Shown here piece after piece: positions 18,654-28,522 of a stretch of 64,000 nucleotides of DNA. The stretch covers positions 689,001 through 753,000 of the forward strand of contig NZ_CP162487.1 in the NCBI RefSeq assembly GCF_041240605.1. Direction: 5' to 3'. Origin of the DNA: Xanthomonas sp. DAR 80977 (GTDB taxonomy: Bacteria > Pseudomonadota > Gammaproteobacteria > Xanthomonadales > Xanthomonadaceae). A model generated the notes under the pieces. It did no database searches. It was given only the letters and a program-made list of their open reading frames with translations, and was not told where the DNA came from. The translations under genes were made by a program, and so were the position numbers. The stretch's first letter is position 1. Each line of letters begins with the position of its first letter.

Positions 18654-19487
18654 ATGGCCGACGCCGCCGCGACCACCCTGCCGCTCAGCCTGGTGGTGAT
18701 GACCTACAACGAAGCCGCCAACATCGCGCGCTGCCTGGACAGCGTGCCGTTCGCCGCCGACAAGCTGGTGGTGGACTGCGGCAGCAGCGACGCCACCGCG
18801 GAGATCGCCCGCGCGCACGGCGCGCGCGTGGTCGAGCAGGCCTGGCTGGGCTTCGGCGCGCAGCGCAACTTCGCCTCCACCCAGGCCGCGCACGACTGGA
18901 TCCTGGTGCTGGACGCGGACGAATTCCTGTCCGACGCGCTGCGTGCCGAATGCCTGGCGCGGTTGCCGCAACTCCTGGCCGAGGACCGGCTGGACGCGGT
19001 GTGGCTGCGCCGCAGCACCTGGTACATGGGGGCGCCGATGCGCTGGTACCGGCCGATGGTCGGCGAACGCCTGGCGCGGCTGTACCACCGCGGCCGCGCG
19101 CGCTGGAGCGATGCGCGGGTGCACGAATCGCTGCGCTTCGACGGCGCCAGCGCCGAGTTCGCGCCGCCGTTCAACCACCTGCACAACCCGACCCTGGTGC
19201 ACAAGCAGCTCAAGGTGCTGCGCTACGCCGAACTGAAGGCGCTCGGCTGGCGCGACAAGCGCAAGCCGGTGAGAATGTGGCAGAGCCCGTTCGTGTTCGC
19301 CGGCGCCTTCCTCAAGGACTACGTGCTGCGCCTGGCGATGCTCGATGGCTGGCGCGGCTTCGTGGTGGCGCAGACCGCGGCCAGCTACGCGCTGTACAAG
19401 CGCATGCGTTACTACGAGATGCAGGTCAACCCGGCCTCGGTGGAACAGGCGCGGGCGCAGCTGCAACGGCACGATCTGGAGCACTGA
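18654..19487 (+). CDS. Glycosyltransferase family 2 (WaaE/KdtX-like)
   Basis: 277 residues. GT-A fold: N-terminal LSLVVMTYNEAANIARCLDS, VVDCGSSDATAEIA, and the metal-binding DxD region WILVLDADEFL. The middle segment with GERLARLYHRGRARWSDARVHE and the C-terminal FLKDYVLRLAMLDGWRGFVVA are typical of the WaaE/KdtX group that adds glucose to LPS inner-core heptose. The stop overlaps the next start by one base (TGATG), so the two are coupled. Confidence 0.85.
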   Translation: MADAAATTLPLSLVVMTYNEAANIARCLDSVPFAADKLVVDCGSSDATAEIARAHGARVVEQAWLGFGAQRNFASTQAAHDWILVLDADEFLSDALRAECLARLPQLLAEDRLDAVWLRRSTWYMGAPMRWYRPMVGERLARLYHRGRARWSDARVHESLRFDGASAEFAPPFNHLHNPTLVHKQLKVLRYAELKALGWRDKRKPVRMWQSPFVFAGAFLKDYVLRLAMLDGWRGFVVAQTAASYALYKRMRYYEMQVNPASVEQARAQLQRHDLEH

Positions 19488-20521
19488 TGAGCAAGCATTA
19501 CCTGCTGTACGGATCCGAACGCTATGCGCTGGCGATCCTGCGCCCGCTGCAGGCGGCGATCCGCGCGCGCGGCGACCAGGTGGCGTGGTTCTTCGACGGC
19601 CCCGGCGCGGCGGACCTGAGCGCCGACGAACGCCACCTGGCCACGGTCGAGGAAGTGCTGGCCTGGGATCCGTACGCGGTGATCACCTCCAGCAACGCCG
19701 TGCCGCATTTCTTCCCCGGGGTGAAGGTCGAGACCTTCCACGGCTTCGACGCCGGCAAGCCGCGGCACATCTACGTGCGCGGCTTCTTCGACCTGTACTG
19801 CACCACCGGCCCGCGCGACACCGCCGCGTTCGGCGCGCTGGCGCGCAGGCTCGGCCACTTCGCGGTCAAGGAAACCGGCTTCCCCAAGATCGACCCGTTC
19901 ATGCGCGAGATCGGCGCCGAGCTGGCGCCGGTGCGGCAGCCGCCGGTGATCCTGTACCACTCCACGTTCTCGCCGTCGTGGAGCGCGGCCGGCATCCTCC
20001 ACGACGAGGTCGCGCGGCTGTCGCGCACGGGCGAATGGCGCTGGATCGTGACCTTCCATCCGAAGATGGACCCGCAGATGGTGGCGCGCTACCGCGCGCT
20101 GGAGAACGACTACCTGCGCTTCGCCGACAACGACAACATCCTGGAGCTGTTCCCGCAGGTGGACCTGATGTGCTCGGACACCTCCTCGGCGCTCAACGAG
20201 TTCCTGCTCACCTACAAGCCGGTGGTGACGTTCAAGAACCGGCGTCCGGGTCCGCAGCTGATCGACATCGACGACCCGGCGCAGTTCGAACCGGCGATCC
20301 GCCGCGCGCTGGCGCGGCCGCCGGAACTGATGGCGGCGATCCGCGACTTCGCCGACGGCCTGCATCCCTATCGCGACGGCCGCTCCAGCGAACGCGTGCT
20401 GCGCGCGATCGACGACTTCGTCGCCGAGGGCGGACGCAATCCCCGGCGCAAGCCCTGGAACTTCTGGCGCAAGCTGAAGATCCGCCGGCGCATCGGCTAT
20501 TGGGGCCGCGGCGCGCGTTGA
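19487..20521 (+). CDS. CDP-glycerol glycerophosphotransferase family protein
   Basis: 344 residues. Motifs of the CDP-glycerol transferase family: VETFHGFDAGKPRHIYVRGF near 84–103, VILYHSTFSPSWS near 153–165, TFHPKMDP, and MCSDTSSALNEFL near 226–238 (the Ser/Asp-rich nucleotide-binding motif). Gram-negative members transfer polyol-phosphate or related groups to surface glycans. Translationally coupled to the GT2 gene and last of the five-gene surface-glycan run; converges with the PH-domain operon 31 bp away. The true donor is unknown. Confidence 0.8.
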   Translation: MSKHYLLYGSERYALAILRPLQAAIRARGDQVAWFFDGPGAADLSADERHLATVEEVLAWDPYAVITSSNAVPHFFPGVKVETFHGFDAGKPRHIYVRGFFDLYCTTGPRDTAAFGALARRLGHFAVKETGFPKIDPFMREIGAELAPVRQPPVILYHSTFSPSWSAAGILHDEVARLSRTGEWRWIVTFHPKMDPQMVARYRALENDYLRFADNDNILELFPQVDLMCSDTSSALNEFLLTYKPVVTFKNRRPGPQLIDIDDPAQFEPAIRRALARPPELMAAIRDFADGLHPYRDGRSSERVLRAIDDFVAEGGRNPRRKPWNFWRKLKIRRRIGYWGRGAR

Positions 20522-20552
20522 CCGGGCGCGCGGCCGGGCGCTGCGCTTGCCG

Positions 20553-22064
20553 CTACCAGCGCAGCCGGCGCCGCGCCAGCGCCCGGCTCAACTGCAGGTA
20601 GACCGCCCGCGCTTCGGGCTCCGGCAGCAGCCGCACCCGCAACGGCGGCTCGCCATGGCGGGCGCCGGCGGTATCCAGCCACAGCGTCGCGGTGCCGCAG
20701 CAGCGGTCCAGCGGCGAACGGGTCAGCTGCAGCGCCTGCAGCTTGTCGATCTCGGCCAGCCGCCACCAGCGCGTCCACCAGCCGCCGCGCACCGCCACGT
20801 AGCGGTCGTCCAGCGCATAGCCCATCCGTTGCGCCTGGCGCCAGGCCTTGAACGCCGACCACGGCAGCCACAGCAGCGCCAGCGCGGCCCAGGCGCCGAA
20901 CGCGCGCCACAGCCCGGCACAGGCCAGCGGCACCAGGCACAGCGCCGGCAGGCATAGCCGCCACCAGCAGCGCGTGGCGATCGCCTGCCAGCGCGGCGGC
21001 GGCCACACGATCTGCGGCAGCAGCCGGTGCAGCAGGGCATCGCAGGCGGCCGGGGTCGCCAGCGGCGCCAGTTCCTTCAGCGCCTGCCCGTGCTCGTGGT
21101 GCGATTCCATCACCGCGGTGTCGATGTGCAGGCTGCGCCGCCGCAGCAGGCGTTGCAGCACGCCCTCGTGCAGGGTCCAGGCCTGGATCCGGCGCCGCGC
21201 CACGCTGCTGCGCAGCCGCGCCAGCAGGCCGCGCTCCACGGTCAGCCGGCGCTCGCTCTCGCTGAGCCGGAAACCGTGGTATTGCAGCAAGGCCAGCGCC
21301 ATCGACAGCACGCGCATGATCAGCAGCAGCGTGGCCAGCATCAGCGTCACGGTGACGGCGCCGGCCATCCAGCCCAGGTGCAGATTGCTGGCGTAACCGA
21401 ACAGCTGCTGCCCGTAGCGTTCGATCGCGTTGGAGACCATGCGCTCGGGGAACAGGTGATAGGTGGCGCCGAACGCGGTCATCACCACCACCATGCCGCG
21501 GTTGGAGATCAGTCCCTGGCGCAGCACCTCCGCGGTCGGCAGCGCCAGCAGCACGTCGCTGGCCGGTGCGGCGTCCACGTGGGTGGCGGCGGTGTCGTCG
21601 CCTGCGCGGTGGCGGATCTGCCGCTCCAACGCCAGCGCCTGGTCCAGCCGCAGCACCCGCATCTGCGCTTCCGGCTTGGTCCCGCCGGCCGACTCCAGCC
21701 GCACTTCGGCCACGCCGAACAGCCGGTGCAGCAACGACTGGTGCACGACCACGTTGTGGATGCGCGCGAACGGGATCTCGCGCAGGCTGCGTTCCAGCCA
21801 GCCGCTGCGGATGCTCAGGCTGTCGCGGCCGATCCGGTATTGGTAGGTGAGGTAGCGCAGCAGCGACACGGCGATCAGCGCGCTGCCCACCAGCAGCATC
21901 ATCAGCTGGTCGGCATGGTCGTTGCGGCCGTCGCGCCCGCCGAACACCGCCAGCGCCAGCAGCGGCAGCAGGAAATGCCGCAGGTGCTGCAGCAGCACGA
22001 ACAGCCACGACCACGGGTGCAGGCGCCGGACCGCGGTGTCCTCGGCGTCCGGGGAGGTGCTCAC
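20553..22064 (-). CDS. PH domain-containing membrane protein (YdbT-like)
   Basis: 503 residues with a GTG start that overlaps the stop of the upstream gene by 4 bp (GTGA). It holds several bacterial PH (bPH2) halves separated by membrane segments: YLTYQYRIGRDSLSIRSGWLER near 65–86, GFRLSESERRLTVERGLL near 255–272, and GYALDDRYVAVRGGWWTR near 415–432. This matches the Bacillus YdbT/YdbS arrangement, where two bPH2 proteins form a membrane complex. Function remains poorly defined (surface stress in Bacillus). Second gene of a two-gene operon. Confidence 0.85.
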   Translation of the reverse strand: MSTSPDAEDTAVRRLHPWSWLFVLLQHLRHFLLPLLALAVFGGRDGRNDHADQLMMLLVGSALIAVSLLRYLTYQYRIGRDSLSIRSGWLERSLREIPFARIHNVVVHQSLLHRLFGVAEVRLESAGGTKPEAQMRVLRLDQALALERQIRHRAGDDTAATHVDAAPASDVLLALPTAEVLRQGLISNRGMVVVMTAFGATYHLFPERMVSNAIERYGQQLFGYASNLHLGWMAGAVTVTLMLATLLLIMRVLSMALALLQYHGFRLSESERRLTVERGLLARLRSSVARRRIQAWTLHEGVLQRLLRRRSLHIDTAVMESHHEHGQALKELAPLATPAACDALLHRLLPQIVWPPPRWQAIATRCWWRLCLPALCLVPLACAGLWRAFGAWAALALLWLPWSAFKAWRQAQRMGYALDDRYVAVRGGWWTRWWRLAEIDKLQALQLTRSPLDRCCGTATLWLDTAGARHGEPPLRVRLLPEPEARAVYLQLSRALARRRLRW

Positions 22065-22606
22065 AGCGCGTCGTCGTCGTGGTCGAGCTGGTGCGCCAGG
22101 CGTTCGCGCAGGCGCTCGGCGTCGGCCTGGTCCAGGCCGGGCACGGCCACCGCGGTGTGCCGGGTGCCCGCGGTATGCACCACCAGGGTGGCCAGGCGCG
22201 CCAGGCGCTCCAGCGGGCCGCGGCGCAGGTCCAGGTGCTGCACGCGCGAGATCGGCACGTGCACCTCGCTCTGCCACATCCGCCCGCGGCGCAGGTCCAG
22301 GCCCTGCGCGTCCAGCCGCCAGCGGATCCGGCGATGGCGCACGAAGGCGATGCAGGCGCCGAACAGCGCGCCCAGCGCGGCCGCGCCGGCACCGATCAGC
22401 AACACCTGGCGGCTGTGCGTGGAGAGACCGAAGATCGCCGCGCCGATCAGCACGCTGAGGCCCAGCATGCCGCCGCCGCCGAGCGCGGCCAGCCAGGCGC
22501 CGCGCAGCGGCAGCGGCTGCCAGCCGGCATCGGGCGCGGGCGCAATGGCGGCCGCGTCTGCGCCGGGCGCGGCGGGGGGATCGTCCATGGGCGGCGGTGC
22601 GGTCAC
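22061..22606 (-). CDS. PH domain-containing membrane protein (YdbS-like)
   Basis: About 181 residues. Two hydrophobic segments (about 38–85) are followed by a bPH2 domain starting IRWRLDAQGLDLRRGRMWQSEVHVPISRVQHLDL. The start is uncertain: GTG at 22606 follows a weak GAGAG site, an ATG at 22588 would remove six residues, and an ATG at 22651 would add fifteen Arg-rich residues. Partner of the downstream YdbT-like gene, with 4-bp overlap. Confidence 0.75.
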   Translation of the reverse strand: MTAPPPMDDPPAAPGADAAAIAPAPDAGWQPLPLRGAWLAALGGGGMLGLSVLIGAAIFGLSTHSRQVLLIGAGAAALGALFGACIAFVRHRRIRWRLDAQGLDLRRGRMWQSEVHVPISRVQHLDLRRGPLERLARLATLVVHTAGTRHTAVAVPGLDQADAERLRERLAHQLDHDDDAL

Positions 22607-22768
22607 GGCGGGCTCTCGAGCGGGCGGTCGGGCGCACTGCCTGCGCCGCATGGCCTGCGATCCTAACGCGACGGCGGTTGCGGCGTGCGGCGCGGACGCC
22701 GGCCTGGGCGGTGTGTGCGCGGCGCGAACCGGCGCCGGTGCGGTCGCGGCAGCGGCCGCCGCCGCGGA

Positions 22769-23893
22769 TCAGCGCGTGGCGTGGAGCAGCGCGTCCACGT
22801 CCAGCGCATGGCCGGCGCGGGCCGCCTTGGTGCGCAGATAGCCTTCGTTCTCGGCGGTGATCGCGCCGGTGACCGGGATGCGTTCGACCACGTCGATGCC
22901 GGCCGCGCGCAGGCGCTCGGCCTTGGACGGGTTGTTGGTCAGCAGGCGCACGCGCTGGATGCCGAGCCCGCGCAGCATCGCCACCGCGCTGCCGTAGCGG
23001 CGCTCGTCGGCGCCGAAGCCCAGCTGCGCGTCGGCGTCGATGGTGTCCAGGCCGTCGTGCTGGTAGCCGTAGGCGCGCATCTTGGTGGCGATGCCGGTGC
23101 CGCGGCCTTCCTGGTCCAGGTACAGCAGCACGCCGCCGCCGAGCTCCTTGAGCTTGGCCAGGCCATGCCGCAACTGGTCGCCGCAATCGCACTTCAGCGA
23201 GCCGAACAGGTCGCCGGTGAGGCAGGAGGAATGCACCCGCACCGGCACCGGCGCGGACAGGTCGGGCTGGCCGATCACGATCGCGACCTGGTCGCGCTGC
23301 GCCACGCCGCCGCGGAACACCACGAACTCGCTGCTGCCCAGCTCGCGCAGCGGCACCTGGGTGCGGGTCACCAGTTCGTAGCTGCCGGCCGTGGTGGTCG
23401 CGCAGCCGTGTTCCAGGTCGTCCAGCTGCAGCGACTGGCAGCCCTGGAAGGCGCTGCTGTCCGCGCCCAGGTCCACCGCGATCATCGCCGGCAACAGCAG
23501 GCCCAGGCGCGCGATCTCGACCGCGCCGGCATCCAGCGCGTCGCCCGGCAGCCAGTGCGCCGGCAGCGTGCCGTCGCGCAGGTAGGCCAGCGCCGCCAGC
23601 GCGTCGTAGGACTGGCCGGCCAGGGCGATGCGCGCGCCTTGCGGCGCGGCCAGGCCCAGCACCTGCGCGCGGGTCGGGGTCAGGAACAGGTAATGCCGCT
23701 GCGCCGCCGCCTGGGCGAAGCTCAGGTAGGACTGCGCGGTGCTGCTGTCCAGCGCCATGACCGCGCGCGCATGGCCATGGCGGTCCTCGATGACCACCGG
23801 GCGGCCGGCCCGCAGCTCCGAGGCCGCGCGTTCGCTGCGGATCGCGGCGGGATCGCCGAAGGCGTGCACGGAGGTGGGGGCGGGGCTGGTCAT
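22769..23893 (-). CDS. ribA: GTP cyclohydrolase II with degenerate RibB-like N-terminus
   Basis: 374 residues. The C-terminal half is a complete GTP cyclohydrolase II, first step of riboflavin synthesis: VRVHSSCLTGDLFGSLKCDC supplies the three Zn-binding Cys (around residues 224–237), LDQEGRGTGI carries the catalytic region, and LLTNNPSKAERL follows. The N-terminal 170 residues resemble a DHBP synthase (RibB) fold start (GRPVVIEDRHGHARAVM) but lack the acidic DxExE pattern that binds substrate and Mg, so that half is probably inactive or regulatory, as in known degenerate RibBA proteins. Monocistronic here; not in a rib operon. Confidence 0.88.
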   Translation of the reverse strand: MTSPAPTSVHAFGDPAAIRSERAASELRAGRPVVIEDRHGHARAVMALDSSTAQSYLSFAQAAAQRHYLFLTPTRAQVLGLAAPQGARIALAGQSYDALAALAYLRDGTLPAHWLPGDALDAGAVEIARLGLLLPAMIAVDLGADSSAFQGCQSLQLDDLEHGCATTTAGSYELVTRTQVPLRELGSSEFVVFRGGVAQRDQVAIVIGQPDLSAPVPVRVHSSCLTGDLFGSLKCDCGDQLRHGLAKLKELGGGVLLYLDQEGRGTGIATKMRAYGYQHDGLDTIDADAQLGFGADERRYGSAVAMLRGLGIQRVRLLTNNPSKAERLRAAGIDVVERIPVTGAITAENEGYLRTKAARAGHALDVDALLHATR

Positions 23894-24203
23894 GCACGAC
23901 TCCAAATGGGGATCTCCGGCGCCGCTTCAAGGCTGGGCGGCGGCGGCACGGCCGGGTCGCGTCGCGCGTGGGCGGGCGCGGCCGCGGTTCCGGTCGGCCA
24001 TTGTCGCGTGGTTTGGCCGCGCCGCCAGCATCCGCGCGGTGGAACGCACTGTGCGCCGTTCGGCATGCGCCGCATGCAACCGCCTACGCCCGCATGGTCA
24101 CCCACCCGGTTGCGACCGCGACGCGCCGGCAAGTGCGGCGGGCATGTTCAAGCGCGGCCGATTCATTTCTAATCTAGGCCGCCATCGTTTCCAGGACCCG
24201 CGC
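23894..24203. other. Divergent intergenic region, ribA / GNAT
   Basis: 310 bp that must carry promoters for ribA (minus) and the acetyltransferase (plus). I see no FMN-riboswitch-like core and no convincing small gene. A TAATCT at 24170–24175 could be a -10 for the plus-strand gene, with no clear -35. Confidence 0.4.
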
Positions 24204-24725
24204 ATGCACCTCGTCGAATGCACCGAGCACCGCCATGCCGGCGCGATCCTGGAGATCTTCAACGAGGCCATCGTCCATTCCACCGCCCTGTACGACTACC
24301 GGCCGCGCCCGCCGGAGAGCATGGTCGGCTGGTTCGCGGCCAAGCGCGCCGGCGGCTTCCCGGTGATCGGGGTCGAGGACGCGGCCGGCACCCTGCTCGG
24401 CTTCGCCAGCTACGGCACGTTCCGCGCCTGGCCGGCGTTCAAGTACAGCGTCGAGCATTCGGTGTACGTGCACCGCGACCACCGCGGCAAGGGCCTGGGA
24501 CGACGCCTGCTGCTGGCGCTGGTCGAGGCGGCGCAGGCGCGCGGCGTGCACGTGCTGGTGGGCGGCATCGACGCCAGCAACGCCGGCAGCATCGCGCTGC
24601 ACGAGCAACTGGGCTTCGTGCATGCCGGCACCGTGCGCGAGGCCGGCTTCAAGTTCGGGCGCTGGCTGGACCTGGCCTTCTACCAGCGCATCCTCGCCAC
24701 CCCGGCGGACCCGCACGACGACTAG
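24204..24725 (+). CDS. GNAT N-acetyltransferase, phosphinothricin acetyltransferase type
   Basis: 173 residues. The PAT/YwnH-type GNAT pattern is clear: ILEIFNEAIVHSTALYDYRPRP near 15–36, HSVYVHRDHRGKGLGRRLL near 89–107 with the R/Q-x-x-G-x-G/A acetyl-CoA loop, and IDASNAGSIALHEQLGF near 123–139. Members acetylate phosphinothricin, methionine sulfoximine/sulfone or similar amino-acid analogues. The natural substrate here is unknown. The ATG at 24204 gives the usual family start. Confidence 0.85.
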   Translation: MHLVECTEHRHAGAILEIFNEAIVHSTALYDYRPRPPESMVGWFAAKRAGGFPVIGVEDAAGTLLGFASYGTFRAWPAFKYSVEHSVYVHRDHRGKGLGRRLLLALVEAAQARGVHVLVGGIDASNAGSIALHEQLGFVHAGTVREAGFKFGRWLDLAFYQRILATPADPHDD

Positions 24726-24769
24726 CCGCCGGCGCGGGCCGCCGCACGTCCCCTGCGCGGCGTGCCGGC

Positions 24770-25684
24770 CTAGTGCGGATGCCGGGCGGTGGCGTAGGGG
24801 TTGGGTTCGGCCGGGTCCGGGCGCAGCGTGTAGCGCTTGTAGGTCCACTGGTATTGCGCCGGGTCGCGGCGCGCCACCCGCTCCACGCCCTGGTTGAGCG
24901 CGGTCGCGGCGCGCAGCGGGTCCGGGTCGGCGATCGCCTCCGGCGCCGGCTGCACCTGCAGCGCGAATTCCAGTTCGTTGCCGACGCGCTCGCACCAGGC
25001 GAACAGCACGATCGCGCCGGTGCGTTCGGCCAGCCGGTTGACCAGGGTCATGGTCAGCGCCGGCACGCCGAAGAACGGCGCGAACACGCCGTCGCCGGCC
25101 TTGGGCTGCTGGTCCGGCAGGATGCCGACCGCGCCGCCGTCCTTGAGCACCTTGAACAGCTGCCGCACCGCCGGGCCTTCGGCGCGCACCTGGCGCACGT
25201 TGTCGCCGCTGCGCACCAGCTGCAGGAAGGCGTCGCCGACGTCGGATGCCGGCGCGCGGTAGACGATGGCGATGTCGCCGCGCGAGGCCAGCCACTGGTT
25301 GAGCAGCTCCCAGTTGCCGAAGTGCGGCGCGGCCACGATCACCCCGCGGCCGGAGGCCAGCGCGGCGTCGTACAGCGCCTGGCCGTGGCGCTGGCGCAGC
25401 CGCGCCAGGTTCTGCGCCGGCGGCCGGGTCCACAGCACCAGGGTCTCGAACGCCTGCCGCGCGGTGGAGCGCAGCACGTCGCGATGCAGCGCGATGCGCT
25501 CGCTGGGCAGCAGCTCCGGATAGGCCAGCTCCAGGTTGCGGCGGGTGACCCGGCTCTCGCGCGCGTCCAGGCGCAGCCACAGCCCGGCCAGGCCATCGGC
25601 CAGGCGGCGCAGCCATGGCCAGGGCAGGCGCGCCACGGCGGCGGCGCAGCGGTACAGCAGGGTCGCGAGCGTTGCAGGTTTCAT
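24770..25684 (-). CDS. Lipid A biosynthesis lauroyl/myristoyl acyltransferase (LpxL/HtrB family)
   Basis: 304 residues. One N-terminal hydrophobic/basic region, then the HX4E catalytic motif HFGNWE (His121, Glu126) and YRAPASDVGDAFLQLVR, GILPDQQPKAGDGVFAPFFG typical of late Kdo-dependent lipid A acyltransferases. It adds a secondary acyl chain to lipid A at the inner face of the inner membrane. Whether it is the first or second late acyltransferase cannot be told. Monocistronic, facing the GNAT gene. Confidence 0.88.
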   Translation of the reverse strand: MKPATLATLLYRCAAAVARLPWPWLRRLADGLAGLWLRLDARESRVTRRNLELAYPELLPSERIALHRDVLRSTARQAFETLVLWTRPPAQNLARLRQRHGQALYDAALASGRGVIVAAPHFGNWELLNQWLASRGDIAIVYRAPASDVGDAFLQLVRSGDNVRQVRAEGPAVRQLFKVLKDGGAVGILPDQQPKAGDGVFAPFFGVPALTMTLVNRLAERTGAIVLFAWCERVGNELEFALQVQPAPEAIADPDPLRAATALNQGVERVARRDPAQYQWTYKRYTLRPDPAEPNPYATARHPH

Positions 25685-25851
25685 CGCCCCAGTTTATCCG
25701 CTGCGCCGGCCGCGCCAGGCCGGGTGCGGCCGCATGACCCGATCGGCATCACGGAATCGGCCCGCTTGCGCGCCGGCGCAACTTCCGCCAACCGCCGCGA
25801 TTCGGCGATGATCGCGGCGGGATGACGGCGCCCGGCCGAACCCGGATGCTT

Positions 25852-25884
25852 GCGAATCCCCAATCCCCAATCCCCAATCCCGCC
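25852..25884 (-). repeat. GGGATTCGGGATT intergenic repeat, copy 4 (inverted)
   Basis: GAATCCCCAATCCCCAATCC-type run that ends one base before the dtd start codon, in place of a recognisable ribosome-binding site. Confidence 0.7.
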
Positions 25885-25885
25885 C

Positions 25886-26326
25886 ATGCTCTCCCTGATC
25901 CAGCGCGTCAGCCAGGCCGAAGTCCGTGTCGACGACGCGGTGGTCGGCCGTATCGGCCCCGGCCTGCTGGCGCTGGTGGCGGTGGAACCGGGCGACACCG
26001 AGGCCAGGTTGCAGCGCATGGCCGAGCGCCTGCTCGGCTACCGCGTGTTCGCCGACGCCAGCGGGCGCATGAACCGCTCGCTGCGCGACACCGGCGGCGG
26101 CCTGCTGCTGGTCAGCCAGTTCACCCTGGCCGCGGACACCGGCTCCGGGATGCGGCCCAGCTTCACCACCGCGGCGCCGCCGGCCGAGGCTGAACGCGGC
26201 TTCAACCGATTGCTGGACATCTGCCGGGAACGGCACCCGCCAGGGGTGGAAAGCGGGCGCTTCGGTGCCCATATGATCGTCAGCCTGGTCAACGACGGCC
26301 CGGTCACTTTCCTGCTCCGGCCCTAG
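25886..26326 (+). CDS. dtd: D-aminoacyl-tRNA deacylase
   Basis: 146 residues, normal size. Hydrolyses D-aminoacyl-tRNA (and glycyl-tRNA-Ala). Motifs: start [26 protein letters not shown] near 78–86 (the SQFTL active-site motif) and [10 protein letters not shown] near 135–144, equivalent to the cross-subunit NxGP motif. An in-frame ATG at 25850 lies inside the repeat and is rejected. Lies 112 bp before rpoD. Confidence 0.95.
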   Translation: MLSLIQRVSQAEVRVDDAVVGRIGPGLLALVAVEPGDTEARLQRMAERLLGYRVFADASGRMNRSLRDTGGGLLLVSQFTLAADTGSGMRPSFTTAAPPAEAERGFNRLLDICRERHPPGVESGRFGAHMIVSLVNDGPVTFLLRP

Positions 26327-26385
26327 GCCGGGGCGCTCCTGGCGGAGCGATTCATGCTCCTCGTCCGGCAAGCGGCGGTCCGGGC

Positions 26386-26394
26386 TGTTATAAT
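26386..26394 (+). promoter_or_regulatory. Extended -10 promoter element upstream of rpoD
   Basis: TGTTATAAT matches an extended -10 (TGnTATAAT) 45 bp before the rpoD start. No good -35 is found at 17–18 bp, which fits extended -10 promoters. Confidence 0.6.
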
Positions 26395-26438
26395 GCTAGG
26401 TTCACTCATTCATCTACCTGCCGGTGGCGCGAGCACTC

Positions 26439-28298
<1,860 letters not shown>

Positions 28299-28322
28299 TC
28301 GAGCGCGGTTCGCGGCAACGAA

Positions 28323-28349
28323 GAGCCCCGCCATGTGCGGGGCTTTTTT
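28323..28349 (+). terminator. Rho-independent terminator of rpoD
   Basis: AGCCCCGC and GCGGGGCT pair around a CATGT loop and are followed by TTTTTT, 25 bp after the rpoD stop. Confidence 0.9.
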
Positions 28350-28432
28350 GTGGGCGTGGCGTTGGTGGTGTTGCGCATGGTGGCGGTGCATGCCGCCGCC
28401 ATGCGCTGTCATGTCAGCGGCTAGCCAACCCG

Positions 28433-28501
28433 TGTGGGAGCGACTTCGGTCGCGACGGGCATTCCTGGTAGAGCCTCGTCGCGACTGAAGTCGCTCCCAC
28501 A
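28433..28501. repeat. Xanthomonad REP-like inverted repeat, copy 2
   Basis: 25-bp arms TGTGGGAGCGACTTCGGTCG… (28433–28457) and its near-perfect inverse (28477–28501), 19 bp apart, between rpoD and the convergent epimerase gene. Confidence 0.8.
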
Positions 28502-28522
28502 GTGCATCTCCGCGCTATCCGC

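Noticed and set aside
16059..19484. 1141-codon open frame on the minus strand across the surface-glycan genes
   Set aside because: It is antisense to four genes with clear motifs; its translation is Arg/Gln/His-rich and low in hydrophobic order, the usual antisense artefact of very GC-rich codons.
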